From Propionibacteriales bacterium (GTDB lineage Bacteria; Actinomycetota; Actinomycetes; Propionibacteriales; Nocardioidaceae): 64,000 bases of DNA. A model generated the notes under the pieces. The model was given only the letters and a program-made list of their open reading frames with translations, was not told the origin of the DNA and searched no databases. The stretch is taken from NCBI GenBank assembly GCA_026392455.1, contig JAPLCB010000009.1, positions 310,001-374,000 of the forward strand, written 5' to 3'. This document shows positions 34,266 to 42,514 of the stretch, piece after piece (positions within the stretch are counted from its first letter, which is position 1; each line of letters starts with the position of its first letter). Both the position numbers and the translations under genes were made by a program.

Positions 34266-36197
34266 TTGCAGAGCACGCTCGGGGTCGTCGTCGTCATCGG
34301 TGCGACCCTCTGGATCGGCTCGGTCGCACTGCTCTGCCTGCGGCCGTCCGGCGGCACCCTGACCAGCGTCGGGACGACGGCGACGTCCGGACTTGTCGGG
34401 AGCTTCCTGGCCCATCTGGTCTGGCCAGACCGCGAGCTGCTCGGGCCCGCTGTCGGCACCGTCCTGCTGATCGGCGGGCTGGGGTACCTGTACGGGCGGC
34501 GCCGGCCCGACCTGACAACCGCCGGCGCCCTTGCCTGGGTGGCCTGGCTGGCGTTCGGGTTCGTCTCGACCGCCTGGGGCATCGGGTTCCTGGCCGGTCT
34601 CGAGCTGAGCGGCACCACCGCCATCCTGCTGTGGGCGGCCGTCGGTCTGGGGGCCATCACGCTTCCGTCCGCCGTAGTCACCACCCGTGAGGGCTGGGGT
34701 CCGCTGCTCCAGCGGGAGCCGGCAGCCCCGACCCCGCCCGGTCCCCTTCCCGAGTCGGAGAAGTCGCCGCGGGTCTCGATCCACGTGCCGTGCCACGCCG
34801 AGCCGCCGGGCCTGGTCATCGCCACCCTGGACCGGCTGGCCGACCTCGAGTACGACAACTACGAAGTGCTCGTCATCGACAACAACACCGCCGACCCGCA
34901 GCTGTGGAAGCCGGTCCGGGAGCACTGCGAGAAGCTGGGTCCCCAGTTCCGCTTCCTCCACGTCGAGGGCATCGACGGCGCCAAGGCCGGGGCGCTGAAC
35001 TGGGCTCGTCCGCACACGGACCCGGACGCCGAGCTGATCGCGGTCGTCGACGCCGACTACCACGTCGAGCCCTGGTGGCTGCGCGAGACGGTCGGCTACT
35101 TCAGCAACCCGCGCACCGGGTTCGTGCAGGCGCCGCACGCCTACCGCGACCACGAAGGCTCCCGGTTCGCGACCTGGGCGAACTGGGAGTACTCGGTGTT
35201 CTTCCAGACCGGGATGGTCAGCCTCGACCAGGCCGGTGCCGGCCTGACCGTGGGCACGATGTCGTTGATCCGGGCGGCTGCGCTCGACGAGGCAGGCGGC
35301 TGGGCCGAGTGGTGCCTGACCGAGGACTCGGAGCTCTCGATCCGGATCCACGACGCCGGCTACGAGTCGGTCTACCTCACCGAGCCGTACGGGCGCGGAC
35401 TGGTGCCCGACACCTTCGAGGGCTACCGGCGGCAGCGCTTCCGCTGGACCTACGGCCCGGTCCAGGAGCTGCGCCGCCACTGGCGCCGCTTCCTGCCATC
35501 CCGGCTGGGCGGTCGGCCGGGTGCCCTGGACAGGACCCAGAAGCTGCACCACGCCAACCACGGGCTGGACGTCATGGGCATCGGCGTCCGGGCTGTCGCC
35601 CTGGTCGTCGGCGTCGCCGCTGCGGTGTCGCTGCTGGCCCACCGCGAAGTCGTGGAGGTGCCGTTCGAGCTGTGGATCGCGTCGACGGCCTCGCTGGGGA
35701 CCAGCTGGGTGATGAGGATCCTCGTGTACCGCCGCTGCGTCGGCGCCACGGTCGGCCAGGCGCTGGGCGCCATCGTCGCGTTCGCGAGCCTGTCGCTGGT
35801 GATCACCGTCGCCAGCGTCCGCGCGAGCCTGGGCCTGAGCAACGACTGGCACCGGACCAACAAGTTCCGCTCGCGCAGCAACTGGCGCGGCGCGCTGGCC
35901 GCGGCCCGTCAGGAGACCTACCTCGCCGCCGTCGCCATCGCCGCCGCCGTCGCCATCGCCGCGCTGTCACCGCGCCGCACCGGTGTCGCCCTGATGCTCG
36001 CGATCGCCGTCGGGGCCAAGGGCCTCACGTTCTGCGCGGCACCGGTCGTCGCCATCGTTGCGAACAACGACCTGCGACGGATGGGGCGCCGGCGGGCCTC
36101 CCTCGTCCGCCAGGACGACGTCCCGGCGGTGCCGCTCCAGTTCGACCCCGAGCTCCACCCGCGGCGGATCGCGGCCGCTCCCCGGCACCGCGCCTAG
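34266..36197 (+). CDS. Membrane family 2 glycosyltransferase (cellulose-synthase-like)
   Basis: 643 residues, integral membrane. N-terminal helices (LGVVVVIGATLWIGSVALL and others to about residue 130) precede the GT-A domain: VSIHVPCHAEPPGLV, AVVDADYHVEPWWL (metal/UDP-binding Asp pair), TEDSELSIRI (catalytic base) and RQRFRWTYGP (Q-x-x-R-W of processive enzymes). C-terminal helices follow. Likely makes an extracellular polysaccharide. The start is TTG with GGGGGA upstream. The gene and the DUF4188 remnant lie between two copies of a lipoprotein gene end. Confidence 0.88.
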   Translation: MQSTLGVVVVIGATLWIGSVALLCLRPSGGTLTSVGTTATSGLVGSFLAHLVWPDRELLGPAVGTVLLIGGLGYLYGRRRPDLTTAGALAWVAWLAFGFVSTAWGIGFLAGLELSGTTAILLWAAVGLGAITLPSAVVTTREGWGPLLQREPAAPTPPGPLPESEKSPRVSIHVPCHAEPPGLVIATLDRLADLEYDNYEVLVIDNNTADPQLWKPVREHCEKLGPQFRFLHVEGIDGAKAGALNWARPHTDPDAELIAVVDADYHVEPWWLRETVGYFSNPRTGFVQAPHAYRDHEGSRFATWANWEYSVFFQTGMVSLDQAGAGLTVGTMSLIRAAALDEAGGWAEWCLTEDSELSIRIHDAGYESVYLTEPYGRGLVPDTFEGYRRQRFRWTYGPVQELRRHWRRFLPSRLGGRPGALDRTQKLHHANHGLDVMGIGVRAVALVVGVAAAVSLLAHREVVEVPFELWIASTASLGTSWVMRILVYRRCVGATVGQALGAIVAFASLSLVITVASVRASLGLSNDWHRTNKFRSRSNWRGALAAARQETYLAAVAIAAAVAIAALSPRRTGVALMLAIAVGAKGLTFCAAPVVAIVANNDLRRMGRRRASLVRQDDVPAVPLQFDPELHPRRIAAAPRHRA

Positions 36198-36220
36198 ACC
36201 TATCGAGCGGCGGTCCCGCG

Positions 36221-36291
36221 GACCAGGCGGCACGGTCCGCGCCCGGGCCGACCTCGGCAACACCGTCGACGACGTCACCGGAACGTGCTGA
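36221..36291 (+). pseudogene. Degenerate copy of the 33344-33754 lipoprotein gene end
   Basis: About 71 bases match bases 33683-33754 of the lipoprotein gene closely, including the coding of ADLG-x-x-VDDV and a final cysteine-stop. A one-base deletion relative to the parent shifts the first part out of frame. It begins 23 bases after the glycosyltransferase stop. Confidence 0.65.
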
Positions 36292-36313
36292 GCGAGGACC
36301 GCTCAAGGAGCGC

Positions 36314-37273
36314 TCAGGCTTGGCGCCCCGACGCCAGCAACCGCCTGCTGCCCCAGACCCCGACGATCATGGCGGCCACCACGACGAGCGAGGACACGTT
36401 CAGCTGGGCCGCCCCGGACAGACCGTGGCCGAGGTTGCAGCCTCCCGCGATCCAACCGCCGAGGCCGAGCAGGAAGCCTCCAAGAGTGAGCTGGAGGTAG
36501 CGCACCGGGGTCTCGCCCCGCACCGCGATGTCCCCGACCCGGGCCGCGCTCAGTGCTCCCCCGGCCACGATCCCGATCAGGAACGCGACCAACCAGTAGT
36601 TGGCGGACCCCTCGGCTATCCCGGCAACCGCGCCGACCGAGCTCGGCCCGAAGGAGGTGCCGCTCAGAGCGGCCGTCACCCAGCCGAAGGTGATCGCCGC
36701 GGCGAGCGCCAGGCCCAGCGTCCTGGGACGCCACTGCCAGCGGTTCGACCCGACGTCCGCGACCGGTCGCTTCCAGGCCCAGGTCGCCACGGCGACGAGC
36801 ACCAGCCCAGCGAGCAGGAGCCTCGGCAGACCGAGCACCCCGGCCAGGGTCCCGTCCTCACCGTCACCAAGAACCGTCGGCCCCGGCACGGTGATGGATC
36901 GGGCGACCAGCTCACCGGCCGCCCAGCCGAACAGGCCTACGCCGGCCCCGAGCATGCCCGAGCCGAGCTTGTAGAAGAGCCCCGAGATGCAGGACAGGGC
37001 CACCACCATGCCCGTACCGATGATCAGCCCGCCGAGGCTGTTCGCCACCGGGCGGAACGCCAGCCCGGTGTTGAGATCCTCTGTTCCGGGGAGGAGGTAC
37101 AGCACCGAAAGACCCACCGCCGCGCCGCCCACCCCCAGCGCCCAGGCCTGGGCCAGTGCCACCCGCCCCTCCAGGGCGTTGACGATCGTGGAGTGGAAGC
37201 AGAGCTGTCCGCGATGCAGGACCAGCCCCATGACCATCCCGGCGAGACCGCCAGCGATCAGCTCGCCGGCCAT
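36314..37273 (-). CDS. YeeE/YedE-family membrane protein
   Basis: 319-residue multi-spanning protein, about ten helices. Family members import thiosulfate or other sulfur compounds and carry conserved cysteines; here HRGQLCFHS near residue 25, ALSCISGLF near residue 85 and AGGCNLGHGLSG near residue 290. It starts with an ATG whose A overlaps the stop of the upstream lipoprotein gene. No TusA or rhodanese-like gene is adjacent, so sulfur transport is inferred from family only. Confidence 0.85.
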   Translation of the reverse strand: MAGELIAGGLAGMVMGLVLHRGQLCFHSTIVNALEGRVALAQAWALGVGGAAVGLSVLYLLPGTEDLNTGLAFRPVANSLGGLIIGTGMVVALSCISGLFYKLGSGMLGAGVGLFGWAAGELVARSITVPGPTVLGDGEDGTLAGVLGLPRLLLAGLVLVAVATWAWKRPVADVGSNRWQWRPRTLGLALAAAITFGWVTAALSGTSFGPSSVGAVAGIAEGSANYWLVAFLIGIVAGGALSAARVGDIAVRGETPVRYLQLTLGGFLLGLGGWIAGGCNLGHGLSGAAQLNVSSLVVVAAMIVGVWGSRRLLASGRQA

Positions 37274-37872
37274 CACGCGCACTCCCTGATCGCGTCGCTG
37301 GTCGCATCGACGTGCACGCGAGCATGGCCGGAGTACTCCAAAGCCTCCGCGAGTGACGAGGTCCGCAACGTCAGCCGCGCCCATCCGACAACGCGCAGAG
37401 CCTCGGACTCCAGAGATGGGAAGGTGTTGTTGTCAGGCCGCCACTGCGCGATCCGGTCGCGCAGCTCGTCCCACCGTTCCTGCGGCTCGGCCCACGACCC
37501 GCCGAGCAGAGGGGCGCCAGCACACCCAGCCAGGGCCAACCCCAGTCCCGCTCCGGCACCCTCACCGGGGAGCAGACCTTGGTCGCGCGCCCCGGCGACA
37601 CGACCGTCGCGATCCGTATCGCCGTACTCGGGCACCTCCGGTCCGCTGATCAGGTTCGCCACTTCCTCTGCGGCAAGCCGGGCCTCCCGGAGGCTCACCG
37701 CCGCCGCCCAACGTTCTGTTGCGGCGCTCACCTCGTCGATCCGCGCCTGAGCTGCGGTGACCGCGCCCGGCTCCGTCGCATCGCGCCCGCCGCAGCCAGC
37801 GACCCACGCCAGCAGCACGGCGCAGAGGGCCAGGGAAGGGCCTGCGCCAGTCACGGATCCGAAACGCATCAT
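37273..37872 (-). CDS. Lipoprotein with a DxDxDG loop, coupled to YeeE/YedE
   Basis: 199 residues. The signal ends in lipobox VAGC at Cys27. The mature part has helix-rich segments (RIDEVSAATERWAAAVSLREARLAAEE split over 39-66) and an EF-hand-like stretch GDTDRDGRV near residue 85 with Asp at 1, 3 and 5 as in calcium-binding loops. The start is ATG 37872 or the next ATG, 37869. Stop and the next start overlap by one base, so it is co-translated with the transporter. Function unknown. Confidence 0.7.
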   Translation of the reverse strand: MMRFGSVTGAGPSLALCAVLLAWVAGCGGRDATEPGAVTAAQARIDEVSAATERWAAAVSLREARLAAEEVANLISGPEVPEYGDTDRDGRVAGARDQGLLPGEGAGAGLGLALAGCAGAPLLGGSWAEPQERWDELRDRIAQWRPDNNTFPSLESEALRVVGWARLTLRTSSLAEALEYSGHARVHVDATSDAIRECA

Positions 37873-37976
37873 GGTGGCGAGGCTAGTAGTGCTGCGACGT
37901 AGCCACCTCGCCCGCGCCTTACCAGCCGATGACATCTCACCCGGCGACCGCAGGGTTCGACCCACAGCCCTGCGCC

Positions 37977-38032
37977 CAGCCGCTCCCCGGGTGCGCTCCT
38001 CGCTCAGCCGCTCCCCGGGTGCGCTCCTCGCT
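37977..38032. repeat. 28-bp tandem duplication resembling the tRNA 3' end
   Basis: Two exact 28-base copies at 37977-38004 and 38005-38032. Each contains CGCTCCCCGGGT (37981-37992 and 38009-38020), the same 12 bases as the 3' end of the nearby tRNA gene at 38092-38103. All three are in the same direction. This could be scars of recombination at the tRNA end or slipped duplication. Confidence 0.6.
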
Positions 38033-38093
38033 GCGCTCGTCGCCCCGGTGTCGCTCTCTCGGAAGCACGAGCAAGCTCGGCTTCTCTCGTTCG

Positions 38094-38172
38094 CTCCCCG
38101 GGTAGGAGTCGAACCTACGTCGCTAGTCCTGATTCAAAGTCAGGCGGGCCCTGCCGGCAGACCAACCGGGGA
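38094..38172 (-). tRNA. tRNA-Gln (anticodon UUG), atypical structure
   Basis: A 79-base tRNA-like sequence on the minus strand. The acceptor stem is seven perfect pairs, the anticodon stem CCTGA/TCAGG holds loop CTTTGAA with anticodon TTG, and the T arm GTAGG-TTCGACT-CCTAC is perfect. Unusual points: the D stem GGTC has one mismatch, position 14 is not A, and the variable loop has nine bases. No CCA is encoded. It may be a functional variant or a decaying gene. Confidence 0.75.
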
Positions 38173-38188
38173 AAGTTTCTCCGCAAGG

Positions 38189-39076
38189 CTATCGGTCGCC
38201 GGCAGCGGCCTGCGCAGCAGCGTCGCGGAGCGCGTGCGCGGCCGCTACCGGGTCGCGCTTCTCGAAGTCGACCCCGCGGCGCGCGTTGGCGATCGCGGTG
38301 ACGCTGCTCGACCCGATGGCGCCGAGCCGGTCGTAGACGATCGCCGTACCGATCGAGATGCCGTCGTGCGACGACCAGCTCACCGTCGACAGGCCGAGCT
38401 CGACGCCGGCCGGGAGCCGCGACAGCGACAGGGTGATGTCGCTGTTGATGTACTGCACGCCCGCGCTGCCCCAGTTGGCGACCAGGCTGGTCGCGTCGGC
38501 GACGCTGGCGGCGCACTGGAACGGACTGGTGTCCTCGCCCAGGACCACCGGGATCGCCCGCTGCCAGGTCTGCTTGCGCTGGGCGTTCTGATGGTCGGCG
38601 AACTGCCCCGACCACCCGATCCCGTCACTGCTCAGCAACGGCGGACGCGGCTCGTCGGAGATCGGCGAGATCTCGACCGACGGGGGCTGCGGGGCCGACT
38701 CCGGCTGCCAGACCTGGCCGTCGGGGTTGACGGTCGGCGCCAGGAAGAGCCCGCTGGCCCGGGCCACCGGTCGGTCGTCCTGGACCAGGGTCGCGTCCAC
38801 CAGGACGATCCGGGATCCTTCCCGGACGACGTTCGACGTCAGCCTGCACGGGCCCATGCTCGGCGCCCGGAAGAGGTCCACGGTGTACCGCGCCGGCCTG
38901 ACGTCGGAGCGCCCCAGCGCGTCCACCGCTCGTTCGAGCTCACGCGCGAGGACCCCCGAGGTGGCGATGCCGTTCATCTGGTTGTCCGCCCAGGGACTGC
39001 GGGCGATGTCTTGCGGAAGGAGGAGGTCACCCTCGGGGCGGAAGAGCGCATGAAAGGTCACCGCTGCATTCTTCAT
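38189..39076 (-). CDS. Acyl-CoA thioesterase-like (double hot-dog) protein
   Basis: 295 residues with the TesB-type double hot-dog layout: an N-terminal half with WADNQMNGIATSGVLAR and YTVDLFRAPSMGPC, a joining region, and a C-terminal half with DATSLVANWGSAGVQYIN and GLSTVSWSSHDGISIGTA. It would release free acids from acyl-CoA. ATG at 39076 is preferred over upstream frames. It is divergent from the desaturase, so both are probably co-regulated in lipid metabolism. Confidence 0.78.
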   Translation of the reverse strand: MKNAAVTFHALFRPEGDLLLPQDIARSPWADNQMNGIATSGVLARELERAVDALGRSDVRPARYTVDLFRAPSMGPCRLTSNVVREGSRIVLVDATLVQDDRPVARASGLFLAPTVNPDGQVWQPESAPQPPSVEISPISDEPRPPLLSSDGIGWSGQFADHQNAQRKQTWQRAIPVVLGEDTSPFQCAASVADATSLVANWGSAGVQYINSDITLSLSRLPAGVELGLSTVSWSSHDGISIGTAIVYDRLGAIGSSSVTAIANARRGVDFEKRDPVAAAHALRDAAAQAAAGDR

Positions 39077-39138
39077 CACCGGCCCACGCCGGTCCCGCCG
39101 GGATCGGACTGTCCTAAAAGCGACATCTCGCAGCGTAC

Positions 39139-39159
39139 TTACGGGTCCGTAGGTTACGG
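39139..39159. promoter_or_regulatory. Operator candidate between thioesterase and desaturase
   Basis: TACGG (39140-39144) and CCGTA (39147-39151) form a short inverted repeat, and TTACGG occurs at 39139 and again at 39154. It lies 80-100 bases upstream of the desaturase start. A TetR gene directly follows the desaturase and is the natural candidate to bind here. Confidence 0.45.
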
Positions 39160-39240
39160 TTCCGGCAACCGTTCCCATGCCGGTGGGGACGAGGCCCGCC
39201 CGGGCTCCGCGCGAACCGGGCCCCGTATGAAAGTGGGACG

Positions 39241-40200
39241 ATGACCACCACCCCTGCCCTGGACCCGCCGTCGGTCAAGCACGCCACCCTGGGCGGCGAC
39301 GTCCAGACGTTGACCGAGCAGATCGCGCTCGGGATCTTCATCGCCGTGCCGTTCCTGGCCCTGCTCGCTGCGATCCCGGTCGCCTGGGGCGGCTGGCTCG
39401 GCTGGTCCGACCTGCTGATCATGGCGGGGATGTACTGGTTCACCGGCCACGGCATCACCGTCGGCTTCCACCGCCTGTTCACCCACAAGTCCTTCAAGCC
39501 GAACCGGTTCACCAAGAACCTGCTCGCGATCGCCGGCTCGATGGCCGTCCAGGGCCCCCTGGTCCGCTGGGTCGCCGACCACCGCAAGCACCACAAGTTC
39601 TCCGACCGCGACGGCGACCCGCACAGCCCGTGGAAGTACGGCACCAGCGTGCGAGCCCTGGCCAAGGGCTTCTGGCACGCGCACATGATGTGGCTCTTCG
39701 ACTCCGAGCAGACCGTCCAGCGCAAGTACGCGCCCGACCTGCTCAAGGACTCCGACCTGGTCCGGATCTCCAAGAACTTCTGGGCGTTCGTGCTGCTCTC
39801 GGTGCTGCTGCCGGCCGTCCTCGGCGGTCTGGTGACCTGGTCGTGGCAGGGCGCGGCGACCGCGTTCTTCTGGGGGGCGCTGGTGCGGATCGCGCTGCTG
39901 CACCACGTGACCTGGTCCATCAACTCGATCTGCCACACCATCGGCAACCGCCCGTTCGTGTCCCGCGACAAGTCCGCGAACGTCTGGTGGCTGGCGATCC
40001 CGTCGATGGGCGAGTCCTGGCACAACCTGCACCACGCCGACCCGACCTGTGCCCGGCACGGCGTCCAGCGCGGGCAGCTGGACACCTCGGCGCGGCTGAT
40101 CTGGCTCTTCGAGAAGGCCGGCATGGTCACCGACGTGCGTTGGCCGGTGGCCGAGCGCGTCGAGGCCAAGCTCGTCAGCGCCCAGCCGACGGCGGCCTGA
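39241..40200 (+). CDS. Membrane acyl-CoA (delta-9-type) fatty acid desaturase
   Basis: Inserts a double bond in acyl chains, 319 residues, diiron membrane enzyme. Three histidine boxes are present: HRLFTH near residue 77, HRKHH near residue 115 and HNLHH near residue 261. Hydrophobic segments FIAVPFLALLAAIPVAW and VLLSVLLPAVLGGLVTW anchor it. It needs electrons from a reductase not encoded nearby. It begins with ATG and GTGGGA upstream. A TetR gene starts 10 bases after it. Confidence 0.93.
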   Translation: MTTTPALDPPSVKHATLGGDVQTLTEQIALGIFIAVPFLALLAAIPVAWGGWLGWSDLLIMAGMYWFTGHGITVGFHRLFTHKSFKPNRFTKNLLAIAGSMAVQGPLVRWVADHRKHHKFSDRDGDPHSPWKYGTSVRALAKGFWHAHMMWLFDSEQTVQRKYAPDLLKDSDLVRISKNFWAFVLLSVLLPAVLGGLVTWSWQGAATAFFWGALVRIALLHHVTWSINSICHTIGNRPFVSRDKSANVWWLAIPSMGESWHNLHHADPTCARHGVQRGQLDTSARLIWLFEKAGMVTDVRWPVAERVEAKLVSAQPTAA

Positions 40201-40210
40201 CCCCTCCGCC

Positions 40211-40852
40211 ATGCCCCCACGCCAGGACAAGACCACCCGCCCGACCCGTTTGCGGATGACCGCGGCCGAACGTCGCGAGCAGCTGATCGAGATCGCCCGG
40301 AGCGTCTTCGCCGAGAAGGGCTTCGACGGCGCCTCGGTCGAGGAGATCGCCGCCCGTGCCGAGGTCTCCAAGCCGGTGGTCTACGAGCACTTCGGCGGCA
40401 AGGAGGGCCTGTACGCCGTCGTGGTCGACCGCGAGGTGCGCCACCTGCTGGAGATGATGCGCGGCGCGCTGACGTCCGGGTCCCCGCGGCTGCTGCTGGA
40501 GCAGGCGGCGTTCGCGTTGCTCGACTACATCGAGCAGTCCTCGGAGGGTTTCCGGATCCTGGTCCGCGACAGCCCGCTCGGCTCGGCCAGCGGCTCCTAC
40601 GTCTCGATCATGGGCGACATCGCCACCCGGGTCGAAGGCATCCTCGTCGACGAGTTCAAGAAGCGCGGCTTCGACGCCAAGGCCGCGCCGATGTACTCCC
40701 AGATGCTGGTCGGCATGGTCGGCACCACGGGGCAGTGGTGGCTCGACGCCCGCAAGCCCGCGAAGGAGGTCGTCGCGGCGAACCTGGTCAACCTGGCCTG
40801 GAACGGGCTCAGCGGCCTGGAGGCCCAGCCCGGCCTGAAGATCAGGGACTAG
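40211..40852 (+). CDS. TetR-family regulator, probably of the desaturase
   Basis: 213 residues. The helix-turn-helix (ARSVFAEKGFDGASVEEIAARAEVSKPVVYEHF, residues about 29-60) is followed by a large ligand-binding domain. Its start lies 10 bases after the desaturase stop, so one transcript. In other actinobacteria similarly placed TetR proteins sense acyl-CoA and repress desaturase genes, which fits. Its stop codon overlaps the stop of the convergent hydrolase gene within ACTAGT. Confidence 0.9.
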   Translation: MPPRQDKTTRPTRLRMTAAERREQLIEIARSVFAEKGFDGASVEEIAARAEVSKPVVYEHFGGKEGLYAVVVDREVRHLLEMMRGALTSGSPRLLLEQAAFALLDYIEQSSEGFRILVRDSPLGSASGSYVSIMGDIATRVEGILVDEFKKRGFDAKAAPMYSQMLVGMVGTTGQWWLDARKPAKEVVAANLVNLAWNGLSGLEAQPGLKIRD

Positions 40853-41529
40853 TCCAGCAGGACGGCCCGGGCCACCTCGACCGGGTGCGACAACGCCGCC
40901 AGGTGCCCACCGGGCACGACCGTCGGCTCGACGCCCAGCCGGTCACGGGCGACCCGCTGCTGCAGCGCCAGCGGGAAGAACCGGTCGCCCGCGGCCGCGA
41001 TCACCCGGGTCGGTACTGCGGGCCAGGCCGGGACGTCGCACGGCGAGACGAAGGCGGCCTCCACCTCGTCCTTGCCGCCCTGCAGCAGCAGCGCGGTCGT
41101 CTCCTCGTCGAGGTCGTGCAGGAAGTACGTCTCCAGGTCGAAGTCGGTCGACCAGCCGCCGGCCTCGGCGGCATCGACCCGTGCGGCCTCCGACGAGACC
41201 GCGTCCCACCACTGCCCCGGGGTCTCCCCCGGCAGCGGCACCATCGCGTTGAGGAGGACCAGCCCGAGGACGGTCCGCCCTTCGCGCAGCAGTCGGTCGA
41301 CGAGCATCGGCGCCGTGAACCCACCCATCGACTGGGCGACCACGAGCAGCTCGTCCGCACCCTCGCAGGCGGCGTGCGCGACCGCGACGTACTCCGGCAG
41401 ACCGGCGGACCCGTCGTCCGACGGCAGCTCGACGGCGACCGCCTGGTGGCCCTCGGCCTCCAGCAGCGGCACCACCTGGTCCCAGTACGCCGCAGCTCCG
41501 CCGGCTCCCGGCAGCAGGACGACCCGCAT
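40849..41529 (-). CDS. Alpha/beta hydrolase
   Basis: 226 residues. The fold signature MRVVLLPGAGGAAAYW contains the oxyanion-type loop, the nucleophile serine is in VVAQSMGGFTAP near residue 66, and the terminal histidine is in VPGGHLAALSHP. Substrate is unknown: esterase, lactonase or haloperoxidase-like activity is possible. An in-frame GTG at 41535 is an alternative start. The four-base region at the end is shared with the TetR gene on the other strand. Confidence 0.85.
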   Translation of the reverse strand: MRVVLLPGAGGAAAYWDQVVPLLEAEGHQAVAVELPSDDGSAGLPEYVAVAHAACEGADELLVVAQSMGGFTAPMLVDRLLREGRTVLGLVLLNAMVPLPGETPGQWWDAVSSEAARVDAAEAGGWSTDFDLETYFLHDLDEETTALLLQGGKDEVEAAFVSPCDVPAWPAVPTRVIAAAGDRFFPLALQQRVARDRLGVEPTVVPGGHLAALSHPVEVARAVLLD

Positions 41530-41590
41530 GCTCACGCCTCGCCGAAGTGATCGATCACGGGTCCATCCTGACTCCGACCACCGACGTCCG

Positions 41591-42484
41591 TCACGCCACC
41601 CCGACCCGGACGCCGAGCCGTGCCGGGGTGTCGTCGTCGCAGCCGGCGAAGAAACCGCCCACCTCCTCGACCAGGTGGTCGAAGGACGCCGCGGCGAAGA
41701 GCACCCGCTGGTAGTGGGTGATGTCGTACTCGAGGGTGGCCATCGCGGCGAAGTCGAGCGGCCTGATCTGCATCGAGCGGAACTCCTCGATCTCCCCGTA
41801 CGACGACAAGATGCCCGCGCCGTAGGCCCGCAGCTCACCGTCCTCGAAGAGGACGCCGAACTCGAGGGTGAACCAGAAGACGTCGGCGATCGCCTTCAGC
41901 GCCGCCGGCGTCGTCACCCGGCGGGCTGCCGCGCCGGCGAGCCGCTTCAGCCCGGCGATCTGCGGATCAGCCAGCAGGTTCCCGTGCCCGACCACCTCGT
42001 GGAGGATGTCCGGTTCGGGGGTGTACAGCGGCGCCGCGTGGTGGCGCAGGTACTGGGTGGAGTGGAAGACCCCGTCGGCCAGGGACCCGTAGAACTCCTC
42101 CAGCGGCACGATCCCCGGCGCCGGCACGTAGGAGAACCCGGTGAGCGGCTGCAGCCCGGCGGTCACCTCGTCGAGCTGCGGGACCCGGTCGCGCGGCAGG
42201 TCCAGAGCCTCGACCGCGTCCCGGTACGCCTTGCAGGCGTAGCGCTCGTGCAGCGGCGCGAGGTGCTCGCAGACCGTGCGCCAGACCTCGTGCTCGGTCT
42301 CGGTGTACTCGATCCGTGGCGGCGGCGTCCCCGGCGCCCAGGCCAGCGCAGCGGCAGCGATCTGGTTGCGACGCCGGCCGTACTCCGGGTCGTCCAGACC
42401 GGGATGGCCCGCGACCAGGTGCACGGTGACCTCGCCGTTCTGGTCCGTGGTGACGGGCGAGTAGAGCTGGGCTTCCTCGAACAT
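41591..42484 (-). CDS. phhA: Phenylalanine 4-hydroxylase
   Basis: Converts phenylalanine to tyrosine with pterin and O2. 297 residues with the iron-binding segment PDILHEVVGHGNLLADP (two histidines near 155-160), VFWFTLEFGVLFEDG with the third ligand glutamate, and YVPAPGIVPLEEFY. It has no regulatory ACT domain. Last gene of the phenylalanine/tyrosine catabolic operon, 30 bases after the dehydrogenase gene. Confidence 0.95.
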   Translation of the reverse strand: MFEEAQLYSPVTTDQNGEVTVHLVAGHPGLDDPEYGRRRNQIAAAALAWAPGTPPPRIEYTETEHEVWRTVCEHLAPLHERYACKAYRDAVEALDLPRDRVPQLDEVTAGLQPLTGFSYVPAPGIVPLEEFYGSLADGVFHSTQYLRHHAAPLYTPEPDILHEVVGHGNLLADPQIAGLKRLAGAAARRVTTPAALKAIADVFWFTLEFGVLFEDGELRAYGAGILSSYGEIEEFRSMQIRPLDFAAMATLEYDITHYQRVLFAAASFDHLVEEVGGFFAGCDDDTPARLGVRVGVA

Positions 42485-42514
42485 GGTGACTCCTCCCGGT
42501 GCCGGTTCGGTGCG

